A stretch of DNA of 64,000 bases, from positions 62,001 to 126,000 of the IMG/VR virus record IMGVR_UViG_3300025120_014916; one strand, written 5' to 3'. Of this stretch, positions 37,453 through 46,218 are shown piece by piece. Both the position numbers and the translations under genes were made by a program. Positions within the stretch are counted from its first letter, which is position 1, and every line of letters begins with the position of its first letter. Under the pieces are notes generated by a model. It worked only from the letters and a program-made list of their open reading frames with translations, was not told the origin of the DNA and did no database searches. Origin of the DNA: a virus.

Positions 37453-38108
37453 TTTTTTGTTCCTTGCAAAATAATATAAAGTTGTGGGTTGTCATCCCAC
37501 AGAGGCATACAGAAGACAGATATGTTTTTAAACATTTCTTCAACATCGTTTAAATTTATAATTGTGGGTACTTCGCTTTGTATAGCATTTTCCAAATCAT
37601 CATAACCATATTTTTTAATTCTGTCAGAAAATACTTTGACGCCTTCTTGATTCAGAAAGCTTTTATCCCAAAGGCATGAAGCTATATAGTTACCTTCAAA
37701 ATAACATTGTTCTTTTTCATTTTCATCTTGGAATCCCACTCTAAACTTTTTATATCTTAAGTGATCGCCTAAACCCCAGTCAACAAATATTCTACCACCA
37801 GGATTTAAAAAATTATTAATTTCAGAAATAAACTTTTTTGGATTATTAGAAAAGTAAGGACATCTTGTGCACACAATTAAGTCAAACTTCTTATCAAATT
37901 TGTATGGGAAGCTATTTATATTCCAGTTTTCCATGCTTATGTCGTAAAATTCTCTAATTTCAGACTTTATTTGCTTTGTAAATGTATTTTCTTTATCTTG
38001 CCCTAAAAAACAAATAGACTTTACATTATTTTTAATATTAAATTGAGTGGTATAAAAATTAAAAAAATTCTCATATACATCAAAAACATAAGGGTCTGAT
38101 TTTCCCAT
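37449..38108 (-). CDS. SAM-dependent methyltransferase-like protein (219 aa)
   Basis: Class I methyltransferase-like pattern: VKSICFLGQDKEN at the motif I strand (weak, no GxGxG), FDLIVCTRCPYFS for motif III/IV, and NPGGRIFVDWGLGDH for motif V. Because motif I is eroded, SAM binding is uncertain. Overlaps the upstream deacetylase gene region closely (one-base gap) and the next gene by four bases. In the glycan island; probably modifies a sugar or a glycan end. Confidence 0.65.
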   Translation of the reverse strand: MGKSDPYVFDVYENFFNFYTTQFNIKNNVKSICFLGQDKENTFTKQIKSEIREFYDISMENWNINSFPYKFDKKFDLIVCTRCPYFSNNPKKFISEINNFLNPGGRIFVDWGLGDHLRYKKFRVGFQDENEKEQCYFEGNYIASCLWDKSFLNQEGVKVFSDRIKKYGYDDLENAIQSEVPTIINLNDVEEMFKNISVFCMPLWDDNPQLYIILQGTKK

Positions 38109-38109
38109 T

Positions 38110-38814
38110 TTATAATTCCCTTAAGAAACAAAATTGCTTTTCTTTTTGTTGTTTTAAAAAGCTTATAAGCTTATTTGATAGATTAGTTGATAAATAATTT
38201 TTGTCCCATTCACAAGCATGATATACTATTTCTGTCTTTTCATATAACTTTAGTTCATCAAATGGCGGATTTACATTATAATAAACAACATTTTTAAAAT
38301 CTTCATCTTTTTTGCAATAAGTTTTTTTTGCGTACTCTTTGGGCGACAAAGCTAACAATTCAATCCCTATATCTGATGCTGCCTGTATTGCTTCTGGCGA
38401 CATTCGCCACGCAGGTGGCCTAAAAATATTTTTAAATTCGTTTTTTAAATTAGCTAACTTGACAACTTCAAACATTGCTTTGAATGTCTGAACAGACTGA
38501 TCGTAATTTAAATTATTAAATTCGTCATTGTCACTTTTTCCCGGTATTCCGTGATAAAATCCGTGATAGCATATTTCAAAATTTAATTTAGGTAAGTTTC
38601 TAAGCTCATTACAGAATTCTGGAAATTTATTAATCTGTAACGGTATCGACGTGGTTGTCCCGGGTTTGATTGTCCGCCAGTAAGATAATGGTACAAATAA
38701 TGAAAATTTTACTTTAGGAAACTCACTAATGACTTCAAAGCAACGATCCAAAACCTTAGTGGAAGACATTGGGTGTGGCGATATGTCATCAATACTAATG
38801 TTAACTTTATACAT
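38110..38814 (-). CDS. Polysaccharide deacetylase-like protein (NodB/DUF2334 type)
   Basis: 234 residues from the ATG at 38814, preferred because GGAG lies six bases upstream; longer reading frames starting at a TTG (38841) exist. Metal-site motifs in order: Asp9-Asp10 with SPHP, His84 and His88 (CYHGFYHG) and FRPPAW (residues 131-136) with the Arg-Pro-Pro-Ala-Trp loop. These enzymes remove acetyl groups from N-acetylated sugars. It overlaps the glycosyltransferase gene by 8 bases. Cytoplasmic (no signal peptide), so it would act on sugar precursors or a lipid-linked glycan. Confidence 0.78.
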   Translation of the reverse strand: MYKVNISIDDISPHPMSSTKVLDRCFEVISEFPKVKFSLFVPLSYWRTIKPGTTTSIPLQINKFPEFCNELRNLPKLNFEICYHGFYHGIPGKSDNDEFNNLNYDQSVQTFKAMFEVVKLANLKNEFKNIFRPPAWRMSPEAIQAASDIGIELLALSPKEYAKKTYCKKDEDFKNVVYYNVNPPFDELKLYEKTEIVYHACEWDKNYLSTNLSNKLISFLKQQKEKQFCFLREL

Positions 38815-39757
38815 AGGACTCTCCATTTTTAATATTTTCAATACACTTGATGTACATCATGATTGACGTATTTATTCTTTCATTGTATTTTAATACATTT
38901 GACTTAAATTTACCAAAATTGTCTATTATTGTTTCAGCTGATTGTATAAAACCATTAATGTCATTATAACTTAAACCGTAGTCTTTACAGTATTCGTTTA
39001 TTGAGCCACCCTTATCATGATATATTACAGGCAAACCTGCCGCCATTGCCTCTAATACATGATTTGCTCCGGCTTCCTCTACTGATGCTGTCAAGTATAT
39101 GTCATACGTTGGTAGCATTTCAGATAAAATTATTTCGTCTACTGGTTCTATTAAGTTCCAGCCTTCATTGCTGAAGTCTTTGTTGTATCTGCCGATATAA
39201 GTTAATTCAAAATCTTTTTTAGAAAGCTTTCCAAGTTTTGAATAAATACCTACTTTATTATAAAAATCAAACCCTTTTTTTTCATTTGTCGACCAATGAT
39301 GTGTAACAATCTTTATTTTTTTACCTATTTTTGAATTAATTCTTTTATTGTAAAATATATCCAAAGGTTTGTTTTCAATAATTTTAAAGTTATTTCCTTT
39401 ATAACTCAAGTATTCTCTTGACCAATTACTTGGAAAAATAAATAAATCTGTATAACCTGCGTCTATGATCGCTTTTAAAAGATATGTTAACTCAGGTTTT
39501 GAGTGTGTACCAACGTCACCCACTCTTTGGATTATAACTGTATTTGGATTGTTACGTTTATAGTTGACAAAATGTTCATACCATATACTACTTTGGTTTG
39601 GTCTAGGGTCATAACAAAAAATTACATCAATATTCTTTTCTAGTTCAAAGACTACTTTATGATTTCGTGACATCAATGCTTTGCAAAGCTCTGTTAATGT
39701 TTTGTTTCCTCCGCCCCAGGGTCCAATTGTGGGTTTTCTATTAATATATATTTTCAT
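38807..39757 (-). CDS. Glycosyltransferase, GT-B fold (316 aa)
   Basis: N-terminal half has a glycine-rich loop (IGPWGGGNKTLTEL) and the C-terminal half has TASVEEAGANHVLEAMAAGL, an E(x7)E motif. It is at the short end for GT4 enzymes. Fully coupled to the radical SAM gene (4-base overlap) and the deacetylase gene (8-base overlap). Substrate unknown. Confidence 0.83.
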   Translation of the reverse strand: MKIYINRKPTIGPWGGGNKTLTELCKALMSRNHKVVFELEKNIDVIFCYDPRPNQSSIWYEHFVNYKRNNPNTVIIQRVGDVGTHSKPELTYLLKAIIDAGYTDLFIFPSNWSREYLSYKGNNFKIIENKPLDIFYNKRINSKIGKKIKIVTHHWSTNEKKGFDFYNKVGIYSKLGKLSKKDFELTYIGRYNKDFSNEGWNLIEPVDEIILSEMLPTYDIYLTASVEEAGANHVLEAMAAGLPVIYHDKGGSINEYCKDYGLSYNDINGFIQSAETIIDNFGKFKSNVLKYNERINTSIMMYIKCIENIKNGESYV

Positions 39758-40809
39758 AAAAAATCTTTATGCCTTGATATCTTTATTTTATCCAAAAACT
39801 CATTTAAATTATCTCCTACACATAAGTGTGGGCATTTCTTTACGTCGAGTTTATTTAAAACTTCTTTTCTTTTTTTACCATGCCATATCTCATAAAAACT
39901 TTTAAATTTTATATTACCTAAGTAGCCTTCACTCTTACCAGTTAGAGAACAACATATATATAGATCGCCTGTTGCAGTAATTGTTGTCGACTTAAAAGAT
40001 TGTGCATGACAAACATTATAGCTTCTACATGTTCCTTGACCAGACAATATTTTTTTATATTTACCTTCATCAATTATTACCTTGAACTTATCATCTTCGT
40101 ATGTCATAGCATCACAAAATATTCTATTTAATTCTTCAGAGTCTACAGACTTGTAATCGTATAAAAACCCGAAGCTAGGTCTTAACTGAGCATAGTCTAA
40201 ACCACATATTTTGCATAACTTGATAAATTTATATAATTCTCTATCCATTTCAGGATATTGATTTGTTATATAGCCTGCGCCTAATGTCACAGAAAGATTT
40301 TGTTTTGTTTTGATTCTAGCAAGAAGCTTCATGTTTCTTACTGTTAATGCAAAATTTGCTGTCTTTCCATGTGTTTTCTTATGTGTTTCAATGCTAAATG
40401 CATCAAGCGATATTCTAATCCACTCAAACATGCATAATAATTCTTCCATAGGCCATTTATCAAATCTAGATCCGTTACATATAAGACCTATTTTAAAACC
40501 TTTTTCATGTGTTAGTCTAATTATTTTATCAAATTGCTTATGTGTCGTTGGTTCCCCACCGCCCGTATAATTAATACCTTTTACACCACATTTCTTAAGA
40601 CTGTCTAATAAACCTTCGAATAGGTCGAAGCTTAAACTATTGTTATCGTTGTGGATCAATTCATAATCAATGCACCCTGGACAGTCATGATTACAAACGT
40701 TTGTTAGATCGATTTTAATATTAACCGGACCGGATGTGTCTCCATGCGCGTACCATTCAGCGTACTTAGCTGGATGATTTAACACCTTATTACCTTTTAA
40801 AAAACTCAT
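39754..40809 (-). CDS. Radical SAM enzyme with SPASM-type C-terminus
   Basis: From the ATG at 40809, 351 residues. Cys39-x3-Cys43-x2-Cys46 (NVCNHDCPGC) binds the 4Fe-4S cluster and cleaves SAM. GGGEPTT (residues 83-89) is the SAM-binding strand of the family. The C-terminus has Cys-rich stretches (CRSYNVCHAQ, ICCSLTG, KKCPHLC), typical of auxiliary-cluster SPASM domains. A longer version from a GTG at 40824 is possible. Such enzymes modify peptides or carbohydrates by radical chemistry, including sugar epimerisation. Its location among glycosyltransferases points to a carbohydrate substrate. Confidence 0.88.
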   Translation of the reverse strand: MSFLKGNKVLNHPAKYAEWYAHGDTSGPVNIKIDLTNVCNHDCPGCIDYELIHNDNNSLSFDLFEGLLDSLKKCGVKGINYTGGGEPTTHKQFDKIIRLTHEKGFKIGLICNGSRFDKWPMEELLCMFEWIRISLDAFSIETHKKTHGKTANFALTVRNMKLLARIKTKQNLSVTLGAGYITNQYPEMDRELYKFIKLCKICGLDYAQLRPSFGFLYDYKSVDSEELNRIFCDAMTYEDDKFKVIIDEGKYKKILSGQGTCRSYNVCHAQSFKSTTITATGDLYICCSLTGKSEGYLGNIKFKSFYEIWHGKKRKEVLNKLDVKKCPHLCVGDNLNEFLDKIKISRHKDFL

Positions 40810-40813
40810 TTTA

Positions 40814-41746
40814 TTAATACACACTCTTTAAATATTTAACAATTGCTTTAGGCGTCCAAAAATTTTCATAATACTCTCTACAATTATTACCATGATGTTT
40901 ATAGTTTTTTATAACTGAGCCCAGCCTTTCAATCCAGTCATCATCATTTAAATTTATTTCCGGTATGTGATTTTTCCAAGTCAAACCGTTATCGTATGAA
41001 TTCTTTCTTAGTACTATACAGTTACCTAGGTAACATTGATCAACCATCCTAGACGTATATTCTCCAATACCAGGAGGATTAATTACAACCTTGCAGTTTA
41101 AACTGGCTTTTATATATTCCTTATAGGGTAAACCAGCATGTAAAACTCTAAAATTTGTTTTCTTAAGACGGTTTATGATGTCTAATCTAGAATTATTAAT
41201 ATATTCTCCCATGTTTTTACTATCACCTGTTAAATTAAATTTTTTATGATCTGACCATGCTATTAAAGGGTCAGATTCGCTAGGTCTCGGGTAGTTGTAT
41301 GGCTTCTCTTGGAAAAACACCCCTATGTCATATTCTTTTTCTACGACGTCGTACTTTTTGATTATTTCGTTTCTATTATTATAAAGTATGTCATAAAAAT
41401 TTTTATTAAATGACCACTTAAAAAATGGAAAAACCTTTCCATTGTTAGCTTCTGCTATATCTTTTATGTTTTTTGACCACTTGTTTGAATAAGCAGACTT
41501 AAAAAATATAAAGGGTTTACCACTACTGTCTTTGATAACTCTCTTTATTCTTCCACAATATTCTTGTATGTTTATATCCTCATTGACACCATCAGAAGTG
41601 TCAATGAAGAAATTAATATCTTTCCCTTTAAAAACTGCAGTCTTAGGTATTAGCGTCTGATTTTTGTACGTGCTAACTAAACCTGATTTTAATAGTTCAT
41701 TGTGTAAGAATCTAAATCTTTCCCTATCGTAATATGCATCAAACAA
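40814..41746 (-). CDS. Probable GT-B glycosyltransferase (310 aa)
   Basis: Start is a TTG, supported by a strong AAGGAGG six bases upstream; no internal ATG fits. The C-terminal part (CKVVINPPGIGEYTSRMVDQ then YLGNCIVLR) resembles the late donor domain of glycosyltransferases of the Glyco_trans_1_2 type. It is tightly coupled to the radical SAM gene and to the oxygenase gene (2-base gap). Sugar specificity unknown. Confidence 0.65.
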   Translation of the reverse strand: MFDAYYDRERFRFLHNELLKSGLVSTYKNQTLIPKTAVFKGKDINFFIDTSDGVNEDINIQEYCGRIKRVIKDSSGKPFIFFKSAYSNKWSKNIKDIAEANNGKVFPFFKWSFNKNFYDILYNNRNEIIKKYDVVEKEYDIGVFFQEKPYNYPRPSESDPLIAWSDHKKFNLTGDSKNMGEYINNSRLDIINRLKKTNFRVLHAGLPYKEYIKASLNCKVVINPPGIGEYTSRMVDQCYLGNCIVLRKNSYDNGLTWKNHIPEINLNDDDWIERLGSVIKNYKHHGNNCREYYENFWTPKAIVKYLKSVY

Positions 41747-41748
41747 TT

Positions 41749-42444
41749 TTAGCCTCCTTTAAGAAAATCTTCATACAATCTAGAGGTTTTCTGGTGTATG
41801 TTTTCTGGGTCTTTTGATATATTATCAATTTGTTCTTTTTCTAGAAAACTATAGATTAATCTTATCGATTTTTTATCTTTATTTTCTGGAATGACAGCAT
41901 GCAAACCCGATGTATCAAAAAGTATCGCTTTACCTTTACTGGGTTTTACTATCCGTTGTTTTAAAAGTCCAAATATCTGCCTATCATATGTATTATCCGG
42001 AAAGATCAGCCTATTCGATCCTTCCAAGTAAGCTAGCCTACCATGATCTTTTTCACTCTCATCAAATATAGGATAATATATTATTTTAACACCTGCAGGT
42101 GCATGCCCTATCAAGTTTCCCTTTTGATTATAATACGTATCCCTATGCCAATTCATATAGCTATTTTCATCTTCAACAATTCTGATCTGGATGTGAAACA
42201 AAGTTAAGTCTCTTAGCGTAGCCTTTCTAATTGTTGATTTTATATCGTTTTTCTTCAAAACGTTTAAAAAACAAGGATCATATGAAATTACATTCGGTCT
42301 TAAATCATAAGTTTTGTTATACTTTGATTTAAGAAAATAATCATCTTTTACTTTAAGCTCTAAAATTTCACTTAGGATATCTTCTAGTAATTCATCTTGG
42401 AAGTCGACATCAGTTATACCACTTTTATAAAATGACTTGTACAT
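41749..42444 (-). CDS. Phytanoyl-CoA dioxygenase-like 2OG-Fe(II) oxygenase (231 aa)
   Basis: Jelly-roll with the iron triad His100, Asp102 (NWHRD) and His182 (GLHAV), plus Arg195 placed to bind the 2-oxoglutarate carboxylate. These oxygenases hydroxylate small molecules, and phage or bacterial members are found in sugar and antibiotic pathways. Inserted between glycosyltransferases, it likely tailors a sugar or its lipid carrier. A 127-base gap with an AT-rich element lies upstream. Confidence 0.8.
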   Translation of the reverse strand: MYKSFYKSGITDVDFQDELLEDILSEILELKVKDDYFLKSKYNKTYDLRPNVISYDPCFLNVLKKNDIKSTIRKATLRDLTLFHIQIRIVEDENSYMNWHRDTYYNQKGNLIGHAPAGVKIIYYPIFDESEKDHGRLAYLEGSNRLIFPDNTYDRQIFGLLKQRIVKPSKGKAILFDTSGLHAVIPENKDKKSIRLIYSFLEKEQIDNISKDPENIHQKTSRLYEDFLKGG

Positions 42445-42469
42445 TTAAACACTCTTTTTTCTAATAACG

Positions 42470-42484
42470 ATTAGATATATTCTT
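42470..42484 (-). promoter_or_regulatory. AAGAATATATCTAAT element, possible promoter
   Basis: Minus-strand element 26 bases before the oxygenase start. It is nearly identical to the one upstream of the gp25-like gene (22963-22947). The remaining part of the 127-base gap (42445-42571) is very AT-rich; I see no gene or clear hairpin in it. Confidence 0.3.
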
Positions 42485-42571
42485 AAAAATATATATTTCT
42501 AAGTAACCGTGCTGATTTTTATTAGTTTTTAGATTTCTTTTATTAAAAATTTTAGTTAGTTTTTTCACTTT

Positions 42572-43288
42572 TTACGCCTTATTATACTTTGATACTAAAA
42601 CTTGACCGTAGTCTATTTGATCGTCAGGAATCCTTCTATCATCAAAAAATATTCTTCTGTCCATGATTATTAATTCTTTTTTATAGTCTTTGATATCATC
42701 AATAACTCTTGAACACTCAATATCTTTTTGATTTTTTGTCGGCATATGATAGTCATCAAATAGAACAAATTTTTTAAAATGTGTTTTTGCATATTCCCAA
42801 TCATTTTTTACTGCTTCGTACTTGTGATCACCATCAATATATACAAAGTCGAATAATTTATCTGGATTTGATTTATAATATTCATCTCCTGTGCTTTTTA
42901 CAAAATTAATTTTTTCGAACCATTCACGTGGAAATATTTTAGTGAGTTGTTGTAGAAATTCTTCGTTTAAATTGGGATCAACTGTTGTGATTTGGCCTGC
43001 AATACCGTGATCACACATTGCTTTTGCCATACACATTGTCGCATATCCTCTACCAAAACCTATTTCTAGTACAGATTCGAACTCTAACTTTCTTAAAAGG
43101 TGATACATTAATATTCCTCTTTCATAGTTAGGCCTAAAAAAACAACCTGCGTTTTTATATTGCGCTTTGTCAGGTGTTCGGTTTTTTTTTGCTGTGTACT
43201 CGCCAATAACATCAAAGTCACCTAATGAAATGTCTTCTAAGAAAACTCCCATATTTTTTAACTTTTTCTGGATCATGATTTGTTTCAT
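42572..43288 (-). CDS. Class I SAM methyltransferase, CmcI/Methyltransf_24-like (238 aa)
   Basis: Motif I FESVLEIGFGRGYATMCMAK, then ITTVDPN and FDFVYIDGDHKYEAVKND with the metal-linked Asp residues, and FKKFVLFDDYHMP, the order found in cephalosporin hydroxylase CmcI and sugar O-methyltransferases. Start ATG at 43288 overlaps the glycosyltransferase gene by 4 bases. Probably an O-methyltransferase acting on a sugar residue. Confidence 0.82.
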   Translation of the reverse strand: MKQIMIQKKLKNMGVFLEDISLGDFDVIGEYTAKKNRTPDKAQYKNAGCFFRPNYERGILMYHLLRKLEFESVLEIGFGRGYATMCMAKAMCDHGIAGQITTVDPNLNEEFLQQLTKIFPREWFEKINFVKSTGDEYYKSNPDKLFDFVYIDGDHKYEAVKNDWEYAKTHFKKFVLFDDYHMPTKNQKDIECSRVIDDIKDYKKELIIMDRRIFFDDRRIPDDQIDYGQVLVSKYNKA

Positions 43289-44220
43289 TTTATTATCTCC
43301 TTAAAATATTCATCGTAGCTGTTAATATGCAATGTGTCAATCAGGTGTTTGACATTGTTAAAATTTTCATTTACACTATCAGCGACAATATTTAATTTTT
43401 TGTTAGTGATTTTATCTTCTTTATTATACACAGTGTTTGCAGATAGTAAATTATATTGGCCGACTGGGGTTGTGATGATTGGTTTTTTAAGATAGGCACA
43501 CTCAAATATTGCCTGTGGGCCGCCTTCGCATCTTGAACTTACAATGTACAAATCTAAAGCATTATATAATTGATTTACCTTTTCATTATCAGGTAATTCA
43601 AAATATGTGTATGGTATTCCTCGTTTCTCCAACTCAACAATCACATATTGCCTTCGCCATCCTGCTAAAATAACATGAACATTCTTGAATTTAGATATAT
43701 CAGATACTTTGTCAACAAAAATATCCGGCCCCTTTTCAAGCTTAGGTGTTTTTAAATCTGACCCTTCTGTATCTCTTTGAAAACTACCGATCAAGTATTT
43801 GTCTTGTGGTAATCTTAATAATTTTTTAATTAAATTAGTGTCAATCTCTTTCCATATATCAGTATTAATCCAGTGAGGAATAATCTTGACAGGCTTTTTA
43901 GAAAGAGACTGTATTAGCTTTTTAGTCCCTTCATTGTAGGTTAAATAATGGTCTACAATCTTGTCTCTTATTAAAAAATTTGCTTTTCTTTCCTTATCAA
44001 ATTTCCATGGTACTTCATGGTGAATTGTACAAACAACTGTATTTTTTTGGAGAACATGTACAGGTATTTGATTCCAACACCAGCTACCTAGAAGCCATAT
44101 TATTTTTGTATCGGAGTCAATAGTATCAAAACTAACATCAAAGCTTGACGTTGACTTAAACTCGTGACCCATCCTGTCAACAATCCAGCCTTCACGTGGT
44201 ACATGACAAAATAATTTCAT
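43285..44220 (-). CDS. Glycosyltransferase, GT4-like (311 aa)
   Basis: The donor half contains IVSSRCEGGPQAIFECAYLK, an E(x7)E motif, and an earlier HVILAGWRRQY strand. The acceptor half is short. It has 4-base overlaps on both sides with the neighbouring glycosyltransferase and methyltransferase genes. No membrane segment. Acceptor and donor unknown. Confidence 0.8.
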   Translation of the reverse strand: MKLFCHVPREGWIVDRMGHEFKSTSSFDVSFDTIDSDTKIIWLLGSWCWNQIPVHVLQKNTVVCTIHHEVPWKFDKERKANFLIRDKIVDHYLTYNEGTKKLIQSLSKKPVKIIPHWINTDIWKEIDTNLIKKLLRLPQDKYLIGSFQRDTEGSDLKTPKLEKGPDIFVDKVSDISKFKNVHVILAGWRRQYVIVELEKRGIPYTYFELPDNEKVNQLYNALDLYIVSSRCEGGPQAIFECAYLKKPIITTPVGQYNLLSANTVYNKEDKITNKKLNIVADSVNENFNNVKHLIDTLHINSYDEYFKEIIK

Positions 44221-45173
44221 AATATATCTCCCATAACATCACAATAAGCATTAATGCACTGTTCGAAACTTGTTGCTCTTTTATTTGTTTCTTTATCTTT
44301 AAAGTCACTACGAATTACTACTTCTTTTGTCTTGCTAAATTCCATTTGTGGCGGATTATACAATTCGCAAGGTTTAAAATCCCACTCAGCTTCTAAAATA
44401 ATAATTCCATTATCAACAACTTCATGAGTCCCACCCGTAGAAGAACATATTATTTTGCAACCTGCAGCTTGGGCATCAACTACAACGTTTGGGCAATGAT
44501 CAAGATATGCTAAGTGAACAAACGTTGTTGATCTGTGGTATAAGCAGATTAACTGTGGGTAATTTAACTTTCCTAAGTAATGTATTCTAGCACCTAGACT
44601 GGTATAGTACTCTGATTTGTCACCTCCTAAATCTCCCGCTATAGCAAAAACAGCATTGTCAGGGGCATGATCTAAAAAATAACGAACATTGTCTTTTAAT
44701 CTTTTATGAGGTCGCCAGGATGCAGCGCAAGACCAAACTTCTTTATCTTTTGGCCATGGCCAATCTATTTTCTTACTTAACTTCAGCACATCGGGATGAC
44801 TAATTATTTGAGGATCTGCCGCGTTATGTATTACATGTCCGTTTTCATGAGGACCAAACCAAGATTCAGTTAATTTTTTGTTAAAATTAGATTGAAATAT
44901 CACAGCATCTGCATTTTCATATGCAAACTTAATTGGTGCATTCTGTCTATTATAGTCTTGATCAGAATTAAACCATATACCATCCAAACGAAGAACCATA
45001 GGTTTAACCTTATGCACTTGCTGTTGAATTAAACAGAATTCAACGTCAGCATCCGATTGATTATTTGTAATGCTTACATCTTTGTTTTTAATGAGTGAAT
45101 TAAATAATGTTCTAGAAAACTTATTAGGACCGCTATTAGATTCAGGATTAAAGTTGTGCGTAAAAACTTTCAT
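44217..45173 (-). CDS. Glycosyltransferase, GT4-like (318 aa)
   Basis: Begins MKVFTHNFNPESNSGPNKFS, a typical N-terminal loop. The C-terminal half has HLAYLDHCPNVVVDAQAAGC and CSSTGGTHEVVD, where the first Glu of the usual E(x7)E is replaced by Asp. Overlaps both neighbouring genes by four bases. Cytoplasmic enzyme of the same island. Confidence 0.8.
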   Translation of the reverse strand: MKVFTHNFNPESNSGPNKFSRTLFNSLIKNKDVSITNNQSDADVEFCLIQQQVHKVKPMVLRLDGIWFNSDQDYNRQNAPIKFAYENADAVIFQSNFNKKLTESWFGPHENGHVIHNAADPQIISHPDVLKLSKKIDWPWPKDKEVWSCAASWRPHKRLKDNVRYFLDHAPDNAVFAIAGDLGGDKSEYYTSLGARIHYLGKLNYPQLICLYHRSTTFVHLAYLDHCPNVVVDAQAAGCKIICSSTGGTHEVVDNGIIILEAEWDFKPCELYNPPQMEFSKTKEVVIRSDFKDKETNKRATSFEQCINAYCDVMGDIL

Positions 45174-45511
45174 CTTTCATAATCATCCGCTAATCTAACT
45201 ACATCTTCTAATTCTGGTGTGCTAACTTCTAAAAGTCTGGTTGGCTGATTGCCTCTTGGAGCTCCAAATCTATGAACCTGCCCTGGTTTGACGTGATAAA
45301 CTGTGCCTTTATTGAAAATAAATTTACCAGTTTCGTCGTCAGACACCCATACTATTAGTTTTCCTTCTAGAACATATATAGTTTCTTCTTTTTTTTCATG
45401 ATACTGTAGACTTAGCCTGTGGTTCGGCAGTATTGTTAGGATTTTACCTACATATTTATCTGTTTCTGCCCATATTTCTTCGTATCCCCACGGTTTCTCA
45501 ATTTTTCTCAT
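45170..45511 (-). CDS. Cupin, mannose-6-phosphate isomerase type II-like (113 aa)
   Basis: Starts RKIEKPWGYEEIWAE and continues SLQYHEKKEETIYVLEG with His38 and Glu residues for metal binding, and KPGQVHRFGA for the third ligand. This is the cupin found as the C-terminal domain of ManC-type GDP-mannose pyrophosphorylase/isomerases or as a free-standing protein in capsule loci. It could isomerise mannose-6-phosphate/fructose-6-phosphate or a related sugar. Four-base overlaps on both sides. Confidence 0.82.
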   Translation of the reverse strand: MRKIEKPWGYEEIWAETDKYVGKILTILPNHRLSLQYHEKKEETIYVLEGKLIVWVSDDETGKFIFNKGTVYHVKPGQVHRFGAPRGNQPTRLLEVSTPELEDVVRLADDYER

Positions 45512-46218
45512 TTAATAAAACCTCTTGCTCTTACTAGCCTAACTGTGTCCATCTGTTCTTTTTCGCTTAATAGTCTTACCGGTATACTTTTTGAATTAAT
45601 TCTATAAAGGTAGCATATTTCATTAATAAATTTTCTTTTACTACTTACACTTAGAAGCGGTAAATAAAGAGCCTGGTCGTATCCTCGCTTAAACCATTTT
45701 CCGTCTAGATCTTTAAAATTATCATCACTAATATTGGCTAATATGTCTGCCCGCCATGTTTTTAAATGAGAACTACACCAAGAAAACTCATAAGGGTTGA
45801 TACCTTCAGGCAATCCTCTTGAAATATTCATTCCATTAATGTCCCAAGTATGAGAAGTCCAAGCTGTTCCTAGTTCGTCGTCTTTGTAAGTATTTAATAG
45901 AAGCTCAACTGTATTCTCGTTGCAAAGAGAATCATCACCGTCTATATTTGCTATTATTACATCAGAGGTAGTCTGATACTCTCTTGCTACTTTAATGACA
46001 TTTTTAAGGGCCCATCTTTTTTCTTGATTTTTTCTGATTTGAAAATGGTCATCATTTCGAGTTAACTCACAAGCAACATTAAAACTATTATCTGTCGACA
46101 TGTCATCAATTAATATATGATACCAGTTATCATTTGTTTGTTCTTTCATTGATTGAATTAGATCAGGAAGATGTTCTGATGCGTTATACATCGGTGTTAT
46201 AAATACAACTTTTTTCAT
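45508..46218 (-). CDS. Family 2 glycosyltransferase (236 aa)
   Basis: GT-A fold: KKVVFITPMYNASEHLPDLI (first strand), then LIDDMSTDNSF for the UDP-binding Asp pair and IIANIDGDDSL for the metal-binding D-x-D. Length is typical. It overlaps the 639-aa transferase gene by one base and the cupin gene by four. It likely transfers one sugar in the assembly line of the island. Confidence 0.9.
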   Translation of the reverse strand: MKKVVFITPMYNASEHLPDLIQSMKEQTNDNWYHILIDDMSTDNSFNVACELTRNDDHFQIRKNQEKRWALKNVIKVAREYQTTSDVIIANIDGDDSLCNENTVELLLNTYKDDELGTAWTSHTWDINGMNISRGLPEGINPYEFSWCSSHLKTWRADILANISDDNFKDLDGKWFKRGYDQALYLPLLSVSSKRKFINEICYLYRINSKSIPVRLLSEKEQMDTVRLVRARGFIK

